Translations under genes and position numbers: made by a program
The notes under the pieces: generated by a model
Told to the model about the DNA's origin: nothing
What the model saw: only the letters and a program-made list of their open reading frames with translations
The model's database searches: none
Assembly: GCA_910577475.1 (NCBI GenBank)
Contig: CAJTLJ010000001.1
Location: forward strand, 62,001-126,000
Direction: 5' to 3'
Length of the DNA: 64,000 nucleotides
Source of the DNA: an uncultured Alistipes sp.
GTDB taxonomy: Bacteria > Bacteroidota > Bacteroidia > Bacteroidales > Rikenellaceae
Part shown: positions 33,310-41,959 of the stretch, in pieces
Layout of the letters: every line of letters starts with the position of its first letter
Position numbering within the stretch: the first letter of the stretch is position 1

Positions 33310-36300
33310 ATGAAAAAACTGACCCTTCTGGCGAGCCTGCTCGCCCTATTCGCAGCTTGCAGCAAGGACGCCCCGATCGACGAGGGCGGACGCACCCTTA
33401 TCCCGAACAGCCGGCTGACCATTCTCGGCTCGGCATCGGACGACGAATCCCGCACCCAGTTCTCCGACGGCGAGACGGGCTTCATCCTGAACTGGGTCGC
33501 CGGCGAAGACCGGATCGGCCTCTTCATGCGGGCCGGTGAAACCAGGATCGACAACCTGCCTTACGCGGCCGACCGTTCGGAGGCCACCACCTCCTTCACC
33601 GCCACCGGCGAGGAGGCCGACTGGGCGGACGAAACCACCGCACACGACTTCTACGCCTGCTACCCCTACGACCCGACGGTGACCGACCCGACGGCCGTGC
33701 CCCTCTCGGTGCCGGCCGTACAGACGCAGCTGCGGGCCGGCGACACGGAGCATCTGGCCGCACTCGACTTCCTCTACGCCGCAAGCGAGGGCATCTCGAA
33801 GCCCGAGGACGGCCGTGTCGTCCTCCGGTTCCTCCACCCGCTCTCGGTGCTGGAGTTCGCCATCTCCTCGGAGATCGACCTGACCGACGTCACGACGATC
33901 ATCCTGCGATGCACCGACGAGCAGGAGATCCTCTCGGCCGAAGGGGCCGCCATCGACCTCACGAGCGGCGAGGTGGACTACTCCGCCGCCACGGTCTCGC
34001 ACGAGATCGCGCTGGAACTCGCCGAACCCGAATCCTTCACTGCCGGCGAGCCCGCCAAGCGTTTCTTCGCCCAGATCACCCCGGGCCACGGGGGCAAGCA
34101 GCTGCAGGTCATCGCACGGTCGCAGGGGCAGGAGATCCTGCTGGGTACGAAGTTCGTCCCCGCATCGGGCATACCGGCCGGCAGGAAGGCCCGGATCGGC
34201 TTCGGCGTCTCGGCCAAGGTCCGTCTGTCGAACAACGGCACGGCCAACAGCTACATCGTCAGCCGGCCGGCGACGCAGTATCTGTTCAACGCCACGGTGA
34301 AGGGCAACGGCAAGGCCGCCCGATACGAGTGGACCGACGGAGCGGGCAATCCCCGCACCAAAACCCTGACGGCCGCCGACATCGCCATCAGACCCCGCAG
34401 CGCCAAGCTGCTCTGGACGACCGAATCCGCAGAGACTCCCGTGATCGAAAACGTCGCCTGCGACCCCTCGACCGGCATGATCTCGTTCGAGACCCCCGCC
34501 ACGTTCATCGACGGCAATGCCGTCATCGCCGCCTACGCCTCGGACGACTGCACGGGCGACGTGCTGTGGAGCTGGCACATCTGGGCACTCCGCGACTACG
34601 ACCCCGACGGCAAGGCTTTCCGGGTGGGCGACAGCTCCATGTTCATCATGGACCGCAACCTGGGGGCCACGGCGGGCGGACGCATCGACGACGGACAGAA
34701 GGCGGCCTTCACCGTCGGTCTGACCTACCAGTGGGGCCGCAAGGACCCCTTCCCCGGACTGGGCGGCGGCAACTCGAACCTGACCTGGGCCGACGGCGGT
34801 CTGGGCGGTCAGGGTACGGTCACCTACTCGCCCGACGGATCGATCGCCCACACCACCCGCTACGGCAGCGATGTGCAGGGTGTCCCCAACAAGGTCTACC
34901 ACTACGCCCAGAGCGGCGTGACGGACGGCATGCAGCAGGTCGACGCGACCTCCTTCACGAACGACGTGGAGGGAGCTGTCGCCCAGTCGGTCAAGGAGCC
35001 GTGGCGCTACCACACCGTTCCGTCGAACGCCAAGATCCCCTACGTCGGCACGACCGACGATCCGGCCGACTGCGCCTGGCTGTGGGGCAACCCGACCGGC
35101 AATCCCGACGGCGGCGAAAAGTCGATCTACGACCCCTGCCCCGCCGGGTGGAAAATCGCCCCGTCGGGCATCTACACCACGCTCTCGGGCCTCAACCGCG
35201 CCAACGGAACGCTGGGCGCCTATCTGGGCGGCACCTACTTCTACTTCCGGGGCGGTCTGCGCGAAGCCGGCACCGGCTACTACGCCGGCAGCGTCAACAA
35301 GGAGGGCAACCTCTGGACCGACAGCCGGGCGACCCGCTTCCTGCTGACCGACACCGGCATCAATCCGGCAGACGGCAACGCCAACCCGTCGTGGGGCATT
35401 CCCGTGCGCTGCGTGAGCGACCGGCCTATCGACCTGTTCGCCAACGCCGAGGATTTGAGCGCCGCGGGCACCTCCAACGCCTATGTAGTCAGCAAGGCGG
35501 GCACGCTCTACAAGTTCAAGGCCACGGTAAAGGGCAACGGCAACAACCCCCTCCCGACCGGCACGGCGGAGCTCGCTCCGGTCAAGGCGCGCATTCTCTG
35601 GGCCCAGCAGCAGATACGCGCGAAGGACGGCAGCTGGCCCCAGAACGACGGCAGCGACCCCACCCTGAGCAGTACGATTCTCTACAGCTCGGTGACCCTG
35701 AAGGAGGGCTACATCTATTTCCGCACGAACGAGAACATGGAGAACGCGAACGTATTCATCGCCGCCACGGACGAGGCCGGCACCGTGCTCTGGACCTGGC
35801 ACCTCTGGTGCGTGAACGGATACGATCCCGACGCCACCGCCCAGACGGTAACGGCCAAAGGCATCAACAGCACGATGCTCGACCGCAACCTGGGCGCCTT
35901 CGGGAATCCGGGGCTCGTCGCCGACCCCACCTATCAGGACTACGTATCGGCCCGCGGACTCTACTACCAGTGGGGTCGCAAGGATCCCTTCCCCGGATTC
36001 CGCAGCATGGCCGGATTCAACTCCTACGTCACGTGGAGCGACGCCGAGGGTGCGACCTCGACCAGCATCACCTGGTACGACGGCACGTGGAACCAGAACT
36101 ACATCCGCCGAAACACCGACCTGGGCTTCGCCACCCTCGACGAGACCCTGGCCTACATCGCCGCCAATCCGATGGTATTCATCTCCGTGGGTCTGGACAA
36201 CTCGCCCAACAACTGGACGCAGGGTGCGAGCGAGCCCGCAGCCGGCACCGAGGCCGAATGGGGCATGCTCTGGGGCAACCAGCAAAACCTGGCCCGCAGC

Positions 36301-36861
36301 CCGAAGTCGATGTACGACCCCTGCCCGGCCGGCTACCGGGTCCCCTCGACCGACCAGCTCCGCTTCGTGACCTCCCACAGCGAGAACATCTCGCCCACGT
36401 GGCTCAAGCAGGCCCCCTGGAAAGCCAACTGCCGGGAGGCGATATACGATGCCGCAGGCAACAACGTCAGCGCCTACAACGCCGAGGGCAATCCCTTCTA
36501 CAACGAACCCTACGGTTTGAATTTCTACATCCACGGCACGAAAAGCGAACTTCAGGAGGGAGACGAAGGGTATGATCCCGAAGCGGCCAACACGGGCAAG
36601 GCTCCGGAGGATGCCGCGGTATCCTATTTCCCGGCCCAGGGCTGGGCCTGCTTCACGGGAGTGGTGATCGGCGTGAACAGCTACCAGAGCTCGGCGCAGA
36701 TTCTGATCCAGGCCAATGCTCCGAGCGGCAGCACCGCCAACGGCGGACGCACCTACCGCATGCGGGCCTCGCACGACGGCTATTTCTACTTCAACGCCGA
36801 CGACGGCGCATGGGCCGAGCGCTCCGGCACGGGCCTGCCCGTCCGCTGCGTAAGGGAGTAA
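33310..36861 (+). CDS. Large surface lipoprotein: fimbrillin-like N-terminus plus two FISUMP-like repeats
   Basis: 1183 residues. Signal peptide with lipobox (LFAAC, lipidated Cys 17). Residues about 25-300 resemble fimbrillin-A-like domains (SRTQFSD, WVAGEDRIGLFM, FYACYPYD, FLHPLSVLEF). Two copies of a roughly 400-residue module follow (about 305-710 and 712-1183), each with GTxNxYxV, ATVKGNG, LWxWHxW, DRNLGA, YQWGRKDPFPG and YDPCPAGW/Y, hallmarks of the Fibrobacter succinogenes major paralogous (FISUMP) domain. Likely cell-surface adhesion or matrix role. The start is ATG 33310, after the 52-residue gene. The upstream extension of the frame is short and lacks a signal. Confidence 0.85.
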   Translation: MKKLTLLASLLALFAACSKDAPIDEGGRTLIPNSRLTILGSASDDESRTQFSDGETGFILNWVAGEDRIGLFMRAGETRIDNLPYAADRSEATTSFTATGEEADWADETTAHDFYACYPYDPTVTDPTAVPLSVPAVQTQLRAGDTEHLAALDFLYAASEGISKPEDGRVVLRFLHPLSVLEFAISSEIDLTDVTTIILRCTDEQEILSAEGAAIDLTSGEVDYSAATVSHEIALELAEPESFTAGEPAKRFFAQITPGHGGKQLQVIARSQGQEILLGTKFVPASGIPAGRKARIGFGVSAKVRLSNNGTANSYIVSRPATQYLFNATVKGNGKAARYEWTDGAGNPRTKTLTAADIAIRPRSAKLLWTTESAETPVIENVACDPSTGMISFETPATFIDGNAVIAAYASDDCTGDVLWSWHIWALRDYDPDGKAFRVGDSSMFIMDRNLGATAGGRIDDGQKAAFTVGLTYQWGRKDPFPGLGGGNSNLTWADGGLGGQGTVTYSPDGSIAHTTRYGSDVQGVPNKVYHYAQSGVTDGMQQVDATSFTNDVEGAVAQSVKEPWRYHTVPSNAKIPYVGTTDDPADCAWLWGNPTGNPDGGEKSIYDPCPAGWKIAPSGIYTTLSGLNRANGTLGAYLGGTYFYFRGGLREAGTGYYAGSVNKEGNLWTDSRATRFLLTDTGINPADGNANPSWGIPVRCVSDRPIDLFANAEDLSAAGTSNAYVVSKAGTLYKFKATVKGNGNNPLPTGTAELAPVKARILWAQQQIRAKDGSWPQNDGSDPTLSSTILYSSVTLKEGYIYFRTNENMENANVFIAATDEAGTVLWTWHLWCVNGYDPDATAQTVTAKGINSTMLDRNLGAFGNPGLVADPTYQDYVSARGLYYQWGRKDPFPGFRSMAGFNSYVTWSDAEGATSTSITWYDGTWNQNYIRRNTDLGFATLDETLAYIAANPMVFISVGLDNSPNNWTQGASEPAAGTEAEWGMLWGNQQNLARSPKSMYDPCPAGYRVPSTDQLRFVTSHSENISPTWLKQAPWKANCREAIYDAAGNNVSAYNAEGNPFYNEPYGLNFYIHGTKSELQEGDEGYDPEAANTGKAPEDAAVSYFPAQGWACFTGVVIGVNSYQSSAQILIQANAPSGSTANGGRTYRMRASHDGYFYFNADDGAWAERSGTGLPVRCVRE
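34222..36858 (+). repeat. Two tandem FISUMP-like modules within one gene
   Basis: Module 1 spans about 34222-35440 and module 2 about 35447-36858. They align in motif order but differ at many residues, indicating an old duplication and not a recent one. Confidence 0.75.
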
Positions 36862-36875
36862 CGACAGGCTGCATG

Positions 36876-36917
36876 GCAGAAAAAGGGCCGTCTGGAAACA
36901 GACGGCCCTTTTTCTGC
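36876..36917 (+). terminator. Terminator after the FISUMP lipoprotein
   Basis: A perfect 19-bp stem (36876-36894 with 36899-36917) with a GAAA tetraloop and TTTTT within the right arm. Confidence 0.92.
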
Positions 36918-37005
36918 GGTCAGGTCCTCCGCCCGCGGTAACGGCTATTTCCGAAAATTTTTCGTATCTTCGCCTCCCGAAAAAACCGTTCAACAACATT
37001 ACATC

Positions 37006-37833
37006 ATGAAAATGGACAAATGGCTATTGGCCTGTGCAATCGCAATGCTGTCGATTGCCTGCTCAGACAACGAGGAAGAGATCATTCAACCGACACCCGC
37101 ACCGGCCGAAATACGGGTGCTGACCTTCGAGGACGCCGACTACAAGGGAGGAGATAACCTCGTGGGCGAACGCAATTGGTCGTCGCTCGTCGATCTGGAA
37201 TACGAAGGGCCGCTTCTCTACCCCACCGACAACACGCTATACCGCTGGGCGGACGACAACAACACCTTTCTGGCTTCGGAGTTCCCGAACAACTACGGCG
37301 ACTACAAGTTCTGGGGCGGCGGCGAGGCGCTCTCGCACTACACCCTGACCGACTACACGCAGAGCACCTTCCAGCAGCAGCTCTCCGTCGCCTGCATCCA
37401 CCCCGATACAGGCTTCGGCGGTCACGAGGGCTCGCGGAACTTCTGCGTACACAACGGATTCGTCAACGGCAACACCGCCTCGGGACTCCGTTTCAGCGAC
37501 GGAAAGGCCCGCATCGTCGACCACCTGTGGGTCGTCAACACGGCCTACGTGCTGAACAACGCCCTGATCGGCGACAACTTCAACCCGGCCTTCGGCGACG
37601 AAGACTTCCTGAAGATCGTCGCCACGGGCTGCGCGGCCGACGGCCGGACCGCTACGGCGGAGTTCACTCTGATCGAGGGACGCAAGGCCGTCACGGAGTG
37701 GACCCGCTGGGACCTCTCGCAGCTGGGTGCGGTCGTGAAGATCGAATTCGACATGCAGGGCAGCAAGAACAACGAATACGGGCTCTCCACCCCCGCCTAC
37801 TTCGCTTACGACGATATCGCCGTCCGTTTCTGA
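37006..37833 (+). CDS. DUF4465-type lipoprotein
   Basis: 275 residues with lipobox (LSIAC, Cys about 19). The mature domain matches what I know of DUF4465: VLTFEDADYKG, WSSLVDLEYEGPLLYP, YKFWGGGEALSHYTLTDY, FCVHNGF, VVNTAYVLNNALIGD and a C-terminal FAYDDIAVRF. In gut Bacteroidota such lipoproteins occur near corrinoid (vitamin B12) uptake genes, and here an ABC permease/ATPase pair follows, though with its own weak promoter. A cobamide-binding surface protein is a reasonable but unproven idea. A weak -7 (TATCTTCG, 36965-36972) lies upstream. Confidence 0.7.
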   Translation: MKMDKWLLACAIAMLSIACSDNEEEIIQPTPAPAEIRVLTFEDADYKGGDNLVGERNWSSLVDLEYEGPLLYPTDNTLYRWADDNNTFLASEFPNNYGDYKFWGGGEALSHYTLTDYTQSTFQQQLSVACIHPDTGFGGHEGSRNFCVHNGFVNGNTASGLRFSDGKARIVDHLWVVNTAYVLNNALIGDNFNPAFGDEDFLKIVATGCAADGRTATAEFTLIEGRKAVTEWTRWDLSQLGAVVKIEFDMQGSKNNEYGLSTPAYFAYDDIAVRF

Positions 37834-37859
37834 CGAGCGGCTTCCCGACCCGGAGGGCG

Positions 37860-37885
37860 TGTGTCGAAATCCTTGTTTCGACACA
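37860..37885. promoter_or_regulatory. Perfect inverted repeat before the ABC transporter genes
   Basis: TGTGTCGAAA-N6-TTTCGACACA, 10-bp arms. No T-run follows on either side, so it is a weak terminator at best and might be an operator for the downstream transport genes. Confidence 0.45.
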
Positions 37886-37992
37886 TTAAGGTAATATAAG
37901 GATCGGACCAAATCCCGGGCATAGCGCAGCGCAGACTCCCGCTCTGTCTCTATTTTGCGGACCCGATCAGCGGCGAATCGGAATAAAAAAGC

Positions 37993-38000
37993 TATCTTTA
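37993..38000 (+). promoter_or_regulatory. Near-consensus -7 element very close to the permease ATG
   Basis: TATCTTTA ends 4 bp before the ATG. If used, the transcript would be leaderless or nearly so. Confidence 0.4.
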
Positions 38001-38004
38001 CGGC

Positions 38005-39009
38005 ATGAAGTCACGCACTGCCCATCTTTTTATCGTGCTGTCGTTCGCAACGGCGGCGCTCTTCCTCTTCGATCTGACGACGGGAGCCGTGTCGATTCCG
38101 CCCGGCGACGTGTGGGCGGCCCTCACGGGCGGCGAGGTACCGGAGGCGACGGCGAAAATCGTCCGCTCGATCCGCCTGCTGAAGGCGGTCGTGGCGGTGG
38201 CGGCAGGCGCGGCGCTGGCCGTCAGCGGTCTGCAGATGCAGACCCTCTTCCGCAACCCGCTCGCCGGACCCTATGTGCTGGGCATCAGCTCGGGCGCGAG
38301 CCTGGGCGTCGCGCTCTTCATCCTCGGCGCGCCGCTGTTAGGCGCCGCAGGTCACGGTGCGATGACCTCGCTCGGCATCGCGGGGGCTGCATGGGCGGGA
38401 TCGGCGGCCGTGCTGGCCGTCATCGCCGCCGTAAGCCGCCGCATCCGGGACATCATGGTCATGCTAATCCTGGGCATGATGTTCTCCTCGGGAGTCGGCG
38501 CCGTGGTGCAGATTCTCCAGTATCTGAGCCGCGAGGAGGCCCTGAAGAGCTTCGTCATCTGGACGATGGGGTCGCTGGGCGACGTCACGGGGGGACAGCT
38601 CGCCCTGCTCCTCCCCGCAGTCGGAATGGGGCTGGCACTCGCCGTCGCCGTCATCAAACCCCTCAACCTCCTGCTGCTGGGCGAGCAGTACGCCCGCACG
38701 ATGGGGCTCGACATCCGCCGCTCGCGGCAGCTGATCTTTCTCTCGACGACCCTGCTGGCCGGCACCGTCACCGCCTTCTGCGGCCCCATCGGCTTCGTGG
38801 GGCTCGCCGTGCCGCACGTCGCACGGATGCTTTTCGGCAACGCCGACCACCGGGTTCTGATGCCCGGAGCGGCCCTGGTCGGAGCCTGCGTGCTGCTCGG
38901 CTGCGATATCGTATCCAAACTGCTGACCCTGCCCGTCAACACGATCACCGCCCTCGTGGGCATTCCGATCGTGGTGTGGGTCGTCGTCCGCAATCAATCC
39001 ATCGCCTGA
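38005..39009 (+). CDS. FecCD-family ABC transporter permease (iron-siderophore or cobalamin)
   Basis: 334 residues with 9-10 membrane helices. Family motifs: VRSIRLLKAVVAVAAGAALAVSG, LQMQTLFRNPLAGPYVLGISSGASLGV, LGEQYARTMGLDIRRSR, GPIGFVGLAVPHVAR. It forms the inner-membrane channel of a type II importer with the ATPase encoded 1 bp downstream. No periplasmic binding protein is adjacent. BtuC, FhuB and HmuU types cannot be told apart with confidence. The neighbouring DUF4465 gene favours cobamides. Confidence 0.93.
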   Translation: MKSRTAHLFIVLSFATAALFLFDLTTGAVSIPPGDVWAALTGGEVPEATAKIVRSIRLLKAVVAVAAGAALAVSGLQMQTLFRNPLAGPYVLGISSGASLGVALFILGAPLLGAAGHGAMTSLGIAGAAWAGSAAVLAVIAAVSRRIRDIMVMLILGMMFSSGVGAVVQILQYLSREEALKSFVIWTMGSLGDVTGGQLALLLPAVGMGLALAVAVIKPLNLLLLGEQYARTMGLDIRRSRQLIFLSTTLLAGTVTAFCGPIGFVGLAVPHVARMLFGNADHRVLMPGAALVGACVLLGCDIVSKLLTLPVNTITALVGIPIVVWVVVRNQSIA

Positions 39010-39010
39010 C

Positions 39011-39826
39011 ATGATCCGCATCGAACACCTCACCCTCGGTTACGGCGGGCGCAACCTGCTCGAGAATGTCTCGGCAGCCATCCCCGCCGGCTCGCTCACG
39101 GCCCTGCTCGGCCGCAACGGAACCGGCAAGTCGACCCTGCTGCGGGCGCTGGCCGGGCTGGGCGAACGTCGCGACGGACGGGTCAGGCTCGACGGCACGG
39201 AGCTCGACGGCATCGCCCCGCAGCGACTGGCCGAGACCGTGGCTTTCGTCGCCACCGAACGGGTTCGCATCGCCAACCTGCGATGCCGCGACGTCGTGGC
39301 GCTGGGACGCGCCCCCTATACCAACTGGATCGGACGGATGCAGCCCGACGACACGGCCGTCGTAACCCGTGCGCTCGCCTCGGTCGGCATGTCCGACTAC
39401 GCCGACCGCACGATGGAGCGCATGTCCGACGGCGAGTGCCAGCGGGTGATGATCGCCCGGGCCCTGGCGCAGGAGACCCCGATCATCCTGCTGGACGAAC
39501 CCACCTCGTTCCTCGACCTGCCGAACCGCTACGAACTCTGCTCGCTGCTCGCCCATCTGGCGCACGACGAGGGCAAGTGCATCCTCTTTTCGACCCACGA
39601 GCTGGATATCGCCCTCACACTCTGCGACTCGGTGGCGCTGATCGACCCGCCGCAGCTGCACCACCTGCCGACTGCGGAGATGATCCGCAGCGGCCACATC
39701 GAGCGGCTGTTCAGCAACGACACCGTGCGGTTCGACGCCGCAACCGGAACCATTTCGATAAGCCGAGAGCAATCGGGCTTACACGAATTGCCGAGCAAGA
39801 AATGGAAAAAAGAGATTCAACGATAA
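39011..39826 (+). CDS. ABC transporter ATPase partner of the FecCD permease
   Basis: 271 residues. Walker A GRNGTGKST (about 33-41), Q-loop region around VAFVATERVR, signature MSDGECQRVMIARAL, Walker B IILLDEPTSFLDL and H-loop STHE. The signature departs from LSGGQ (MSDGE), though Ser and Gly are kept. It lies 1 bp after the permease and 1-13 bp before the exporter gene, so it is mid-operon. Cytoplasmic energising subunit of the importer. Confidence 0.93.
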   Translation: MIRIEHLTLGYGGRNLLENVSAAIPAGSLTALLGRNGTGKSTLLRALAGLGERRDGRVRLDGTELDGIAPQRLAETVAFVATERVRIANLRCRDVVALGRAPYTNWIGRMQPDDTAVVTRALASVGMSDYADRTMERMSDGECQRVMIARALAQETPIILLDEPTSFLDLPNRYELCSLLAHLAHDEGKCILFSTHELDIALTLCDSVALIDPPQLHHLPTAEMIRSGHIERLFSNDTVRFDAATGTISISREQSGLHELPSKKWKKEIQR

Positions 39827-39827
39827 T

Positions 39828-40607
39828 ATGCGGCAAGCCATGAAATCGCAGCAGGAGCTAACCGAAATTCTCGGCTTCATCACCGAATACGCCACCTACC
39901 AGCTCGGCTCGGGAGTGCACACCTCGCGTGCGGTGCGCAACTCGCGACGGATCGGCGAGGCGCTGGGCGTGGACGTCCAGCTGTCGAGCTTCCAGAAGAG
40001 CACCATCCTTACGGTACTCGACCCCGCGAGCGGCGAGGCGGTGACGCGCGTAGTGGCCATACCGGCGCTGCCGATCAGCTTCGAGCGCAACTCGGATTTG
40101 AGCGCCTTGAGCTGGGATGCGCTGGACGAGCGGCTGCCGCTCGACGAGATCCGCCGCCGCTACCGCACGCTCGTGGAGAAGCCGCGCATGGATCCGGTCT
40201 TCACACTGATCGTCGTCGGACTGGCCAACGCCTCGTTCTGCCGGTTGTTCGGCGGCGACTGGACGGCCGTTGGGATCGTCTTCACGGCGACGCTCGTCGG
40301 CTTCGCCGTGAAGCAGCGCTTGACGGCGCACGGCATCAACCACTTTCTGATTTTCATCTGTTCGGCCTTCGTCGCCTCGCTCTGCGCCACAGCCGCCCTG
40401 CGGTTCGACTGCGCGGCCGAGATCGCACTGGCCACGAGCCCGCTGTTTCTGGTACCGGGCGTGCCGCTCATCAACGGTGTCATCGACATCGTGGAGGGAC
40501 ACGTGCTGATCGGCATGAGCCGGCTGGTCAACGCCACGCTGCTCATCATCTGCATCGCCGTCGGCCTCTCGGCCACATTGTTAATGGTTAAAGACTCCCT
40601 GCTATGA
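39828..40607 (+). CDS. Threonine/serine exporter, N-terminal half (ThrE N-like)
   Basis: 259 residues. The N-terminal cytoplasmic part (ILGFITEYATYQLGSGVHTSRAVRNSRRIGEALGV) and about five helices in the second half match the DUF1212/ThrE N family. The Asn/Pro-rich motif FLVPGVPLINGVIDIVEGH is diagnostic. Two ATGs are possible (39828 and 39840); the second (MKSQQELTE) aligns better with family starts. It overlaps the next gene by 4 bp (ATGA), as expected for subunits made together. The role is amino acid export, inferred from the family. Confidence 0.88.
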   Translation: MRQAMKSQQELTEILGFITEYATYQLGSGVHTSRAVRNSRRIGEALGVDVQLSSFQKSTILTVLDPASGEAVTRVVAIPALPISFERNSDLSALSWDALDERLPLDEIRRRYRTLVEKPRMDPVFTLIVVGLANASFCRLFGGDWTAVGIVFTATLVGFAVKQRLTAHGINHFLIFICSAFVASLCATAALRFDCAAEIALATSPLFLVPGVPLINGVIDIVEGHVLIGMSRLVNATLLIICIAVGLSATLLMVKDSLL

Positions 40608-41104
40608 TCGTTGCGGACATCCTTCTCGACGCGCTCTTCGCAGCCGTTGCCGCCATCGGATTCGGAGCCATCTCCGATCCACCGATGCGCACCTTCCCCC
40701 GCATCGCGCTGCTCGCGGCCTGCGGTCATGCGCTGCGCTTCGCCCTGATGCGTCACGCGGGGCTGGACATCGCCTCGGCATCGTTCATCGCGGCTTTCAC
40801 GATCGGCATGGGCAGCCTGTGGCTGGGCCGCAGCGTCCGCTGCCCCATGACGGTGCTCTATATCCCGGCCCTGCTGCCGATGGTGCCGGGCATCTACGCC
40901 TACAAGACGGTCTTCTCGCTCATCATGTTCCTCCAGTCGCTCGACCGGGCAGACGAGGGGATGCACTACATGCAGGCGTTCTTCCTCAACGCCACCGTCT
41001 CGCTGAGCGTCATCGGCCTGCTCGCGGCCGGAGCGACACTGCCCATCTTCGTATTCAACCGCCGCGCCTTCTCGATGACGCGGCGCAAACGACAAAACAA
41101 TTAA
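40604..41104 (+). CDS. Threonine/serine exporter, C-terminal half (ThrE C-like, DUF3815)
   Basis: 166 residues with four to five helices. FGAISDPPMRTFPRIALLAACGHALRF and the conserved CPMTVLYIPALLPMVPGIYAYKTVFSL identify the second half of the split ThrE exporter. Translation is coupled to the first half by a 4-bp overlap. In other bacteria the two halves are a single protein. Confidence 0.88.
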   Translation: MIVADILLDALFAAVAAIGFGAISDPPMRTFPRIALLAACGHALRFALMRHAGLDIASASFIAAFTIGMGSLWLGRSVRCPMTVLYIPALLPMVPGIYAYKTVFSLIMFLQSLDRADEGMHYMQAFFLNATVSLSVIGLLAAGATLPIFVFNRRAFSMTRRKRQNN

Positions 41105-41111
41105 GGTTATC

Positions 41112-41846
41112 ATGGAAATCTTCTGGAACACGATTGCGGCCTACAACGCCGCGACATGGCTTGCGCAGATCGTCTTCACGGTCATCGCGGCCCTCCTGCT
41201 CGGGCTGCTCTACCTGCGACCCGCACCCGCTGTGCGGGTGGCCATGAAACTCTTCATGGCGCTGCTCAACTTCTGGATCGCAGGCGTCTACTACATGGTC
41301 TACTGCCGGCCGCGCGAGTATCACGGCATGCTGGCCCTCTTCTGGGCCGTCATGGGCGGCATCTGGATCTACGACCTGTGCATCAAGCACGCCTCGCTCG
41401 AACGCACCGGTCAGCACAACGGGTTCGCCATGCTGCTGCTCGCCATGCCGCTCCTCTACCCCTTCTGCTCGCTGGCACTGGGGCGCTCGTTCCCGATAAT
41501 GACCATGCCCGTCATGCCCTGCTCAGTGGCGGTCTTCACCATCGGCCTGATGCTCGCTTTCTCCGAGCGGGTCAATATCGTGCTGGCGATGTTCCTCTGC
41601 CACTGGGCCCTCATCGGCCTGTCGAAGGTCTACTTCTTCGGCATCCCCGAAGACTACCTGCTGGCGTGCAGCACCGTGCCGGCGCTCTACATCTTCTTCC
41701 GCGAATACGTCCGCGCGAACGCCGACCGGCCGTCGAAACCCTCGGGACGCGTGCTCGATGCGTTGCTGCTCGTGCTCTGTCTGGTCATCGGCGTCTTCTT
41801 CACCTTCACGCTGCTCCACCAGCTCGACCTCTTCTCGGAGATCTGA
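41112..41846 (+). CDS. DUF6064-like membrane protein
   Basis: 244 residues with seven to eight hydrophobic helices. The N-terminus MEIFWNTIAAYNAATWLAQ resembles DUF6064, a family without known function. Other features are FWIAGVYYMVYC and a short polar segment before the last helix (ANADRPSKPSGR). It is 7 bp after the exporter gene and ends the apparent operon. Function cannot be inferred. Confidence 0.65.
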   Translation: MEIFWNTIAAYNAATWLAQIVFTVIAALLLGLLYLRPAPAVRVAMKLFMALLNFWIAGVYYMVYCRPREYHGMLALFWAVMGGIWIYDLCIKHASLERTGQHNGFAMLLLAMPLLYPFCSLALGRSFPIMTMPVMPCSVAVFTIGLMLAFSERVNIVLAMFLCHWALIGLSKVYFFGIPEDYLLACSTVPALYIFFREYVRANADRPSKPSGRVLDALLLVLCLVIGVFFTFTLLHQLDLFSEI

Positions 41847-41926
41847 AACCAGAGTACAATCGTACATTTCTGCGACAAAATGGCCTGTAAAACGGGCCGA
41901 GAGGGTGCGGCCGCAGCCGAAATCGC

Positions 41927-41934
41927 TATCTTTG
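41927..41934 (+). promoter_or_regulatory. -7 element of the GH78-like gene
   Basis: TATCTTTG, 25 bp before the ATG. Confidence 0.6.
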
Positions 41935-41959
41935 CGTACCAACCTAAACCCCTTGTCCT

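Noticed and set aside
33346..36999. A 1217-codon open frame antisense to the FISUMP lipoprotein gene
   Set aside because: The sense frame has signal peptide, lipobox and repeated domain motifs. The antisense frame is low-complexity Gly/Val/Arg/Ala sequence, an effect of GC-rich third codon positions. The same reasoning removes the long antisense frames at 13482-15659, 349-2982, 16748-18877, 25265-28171 and 41687-44074.
37834..38004. Cobalamin riboswitch before the FecCD permease
   Set aside because: No B12-box-like sequence or matching helices could be recognised by eye.
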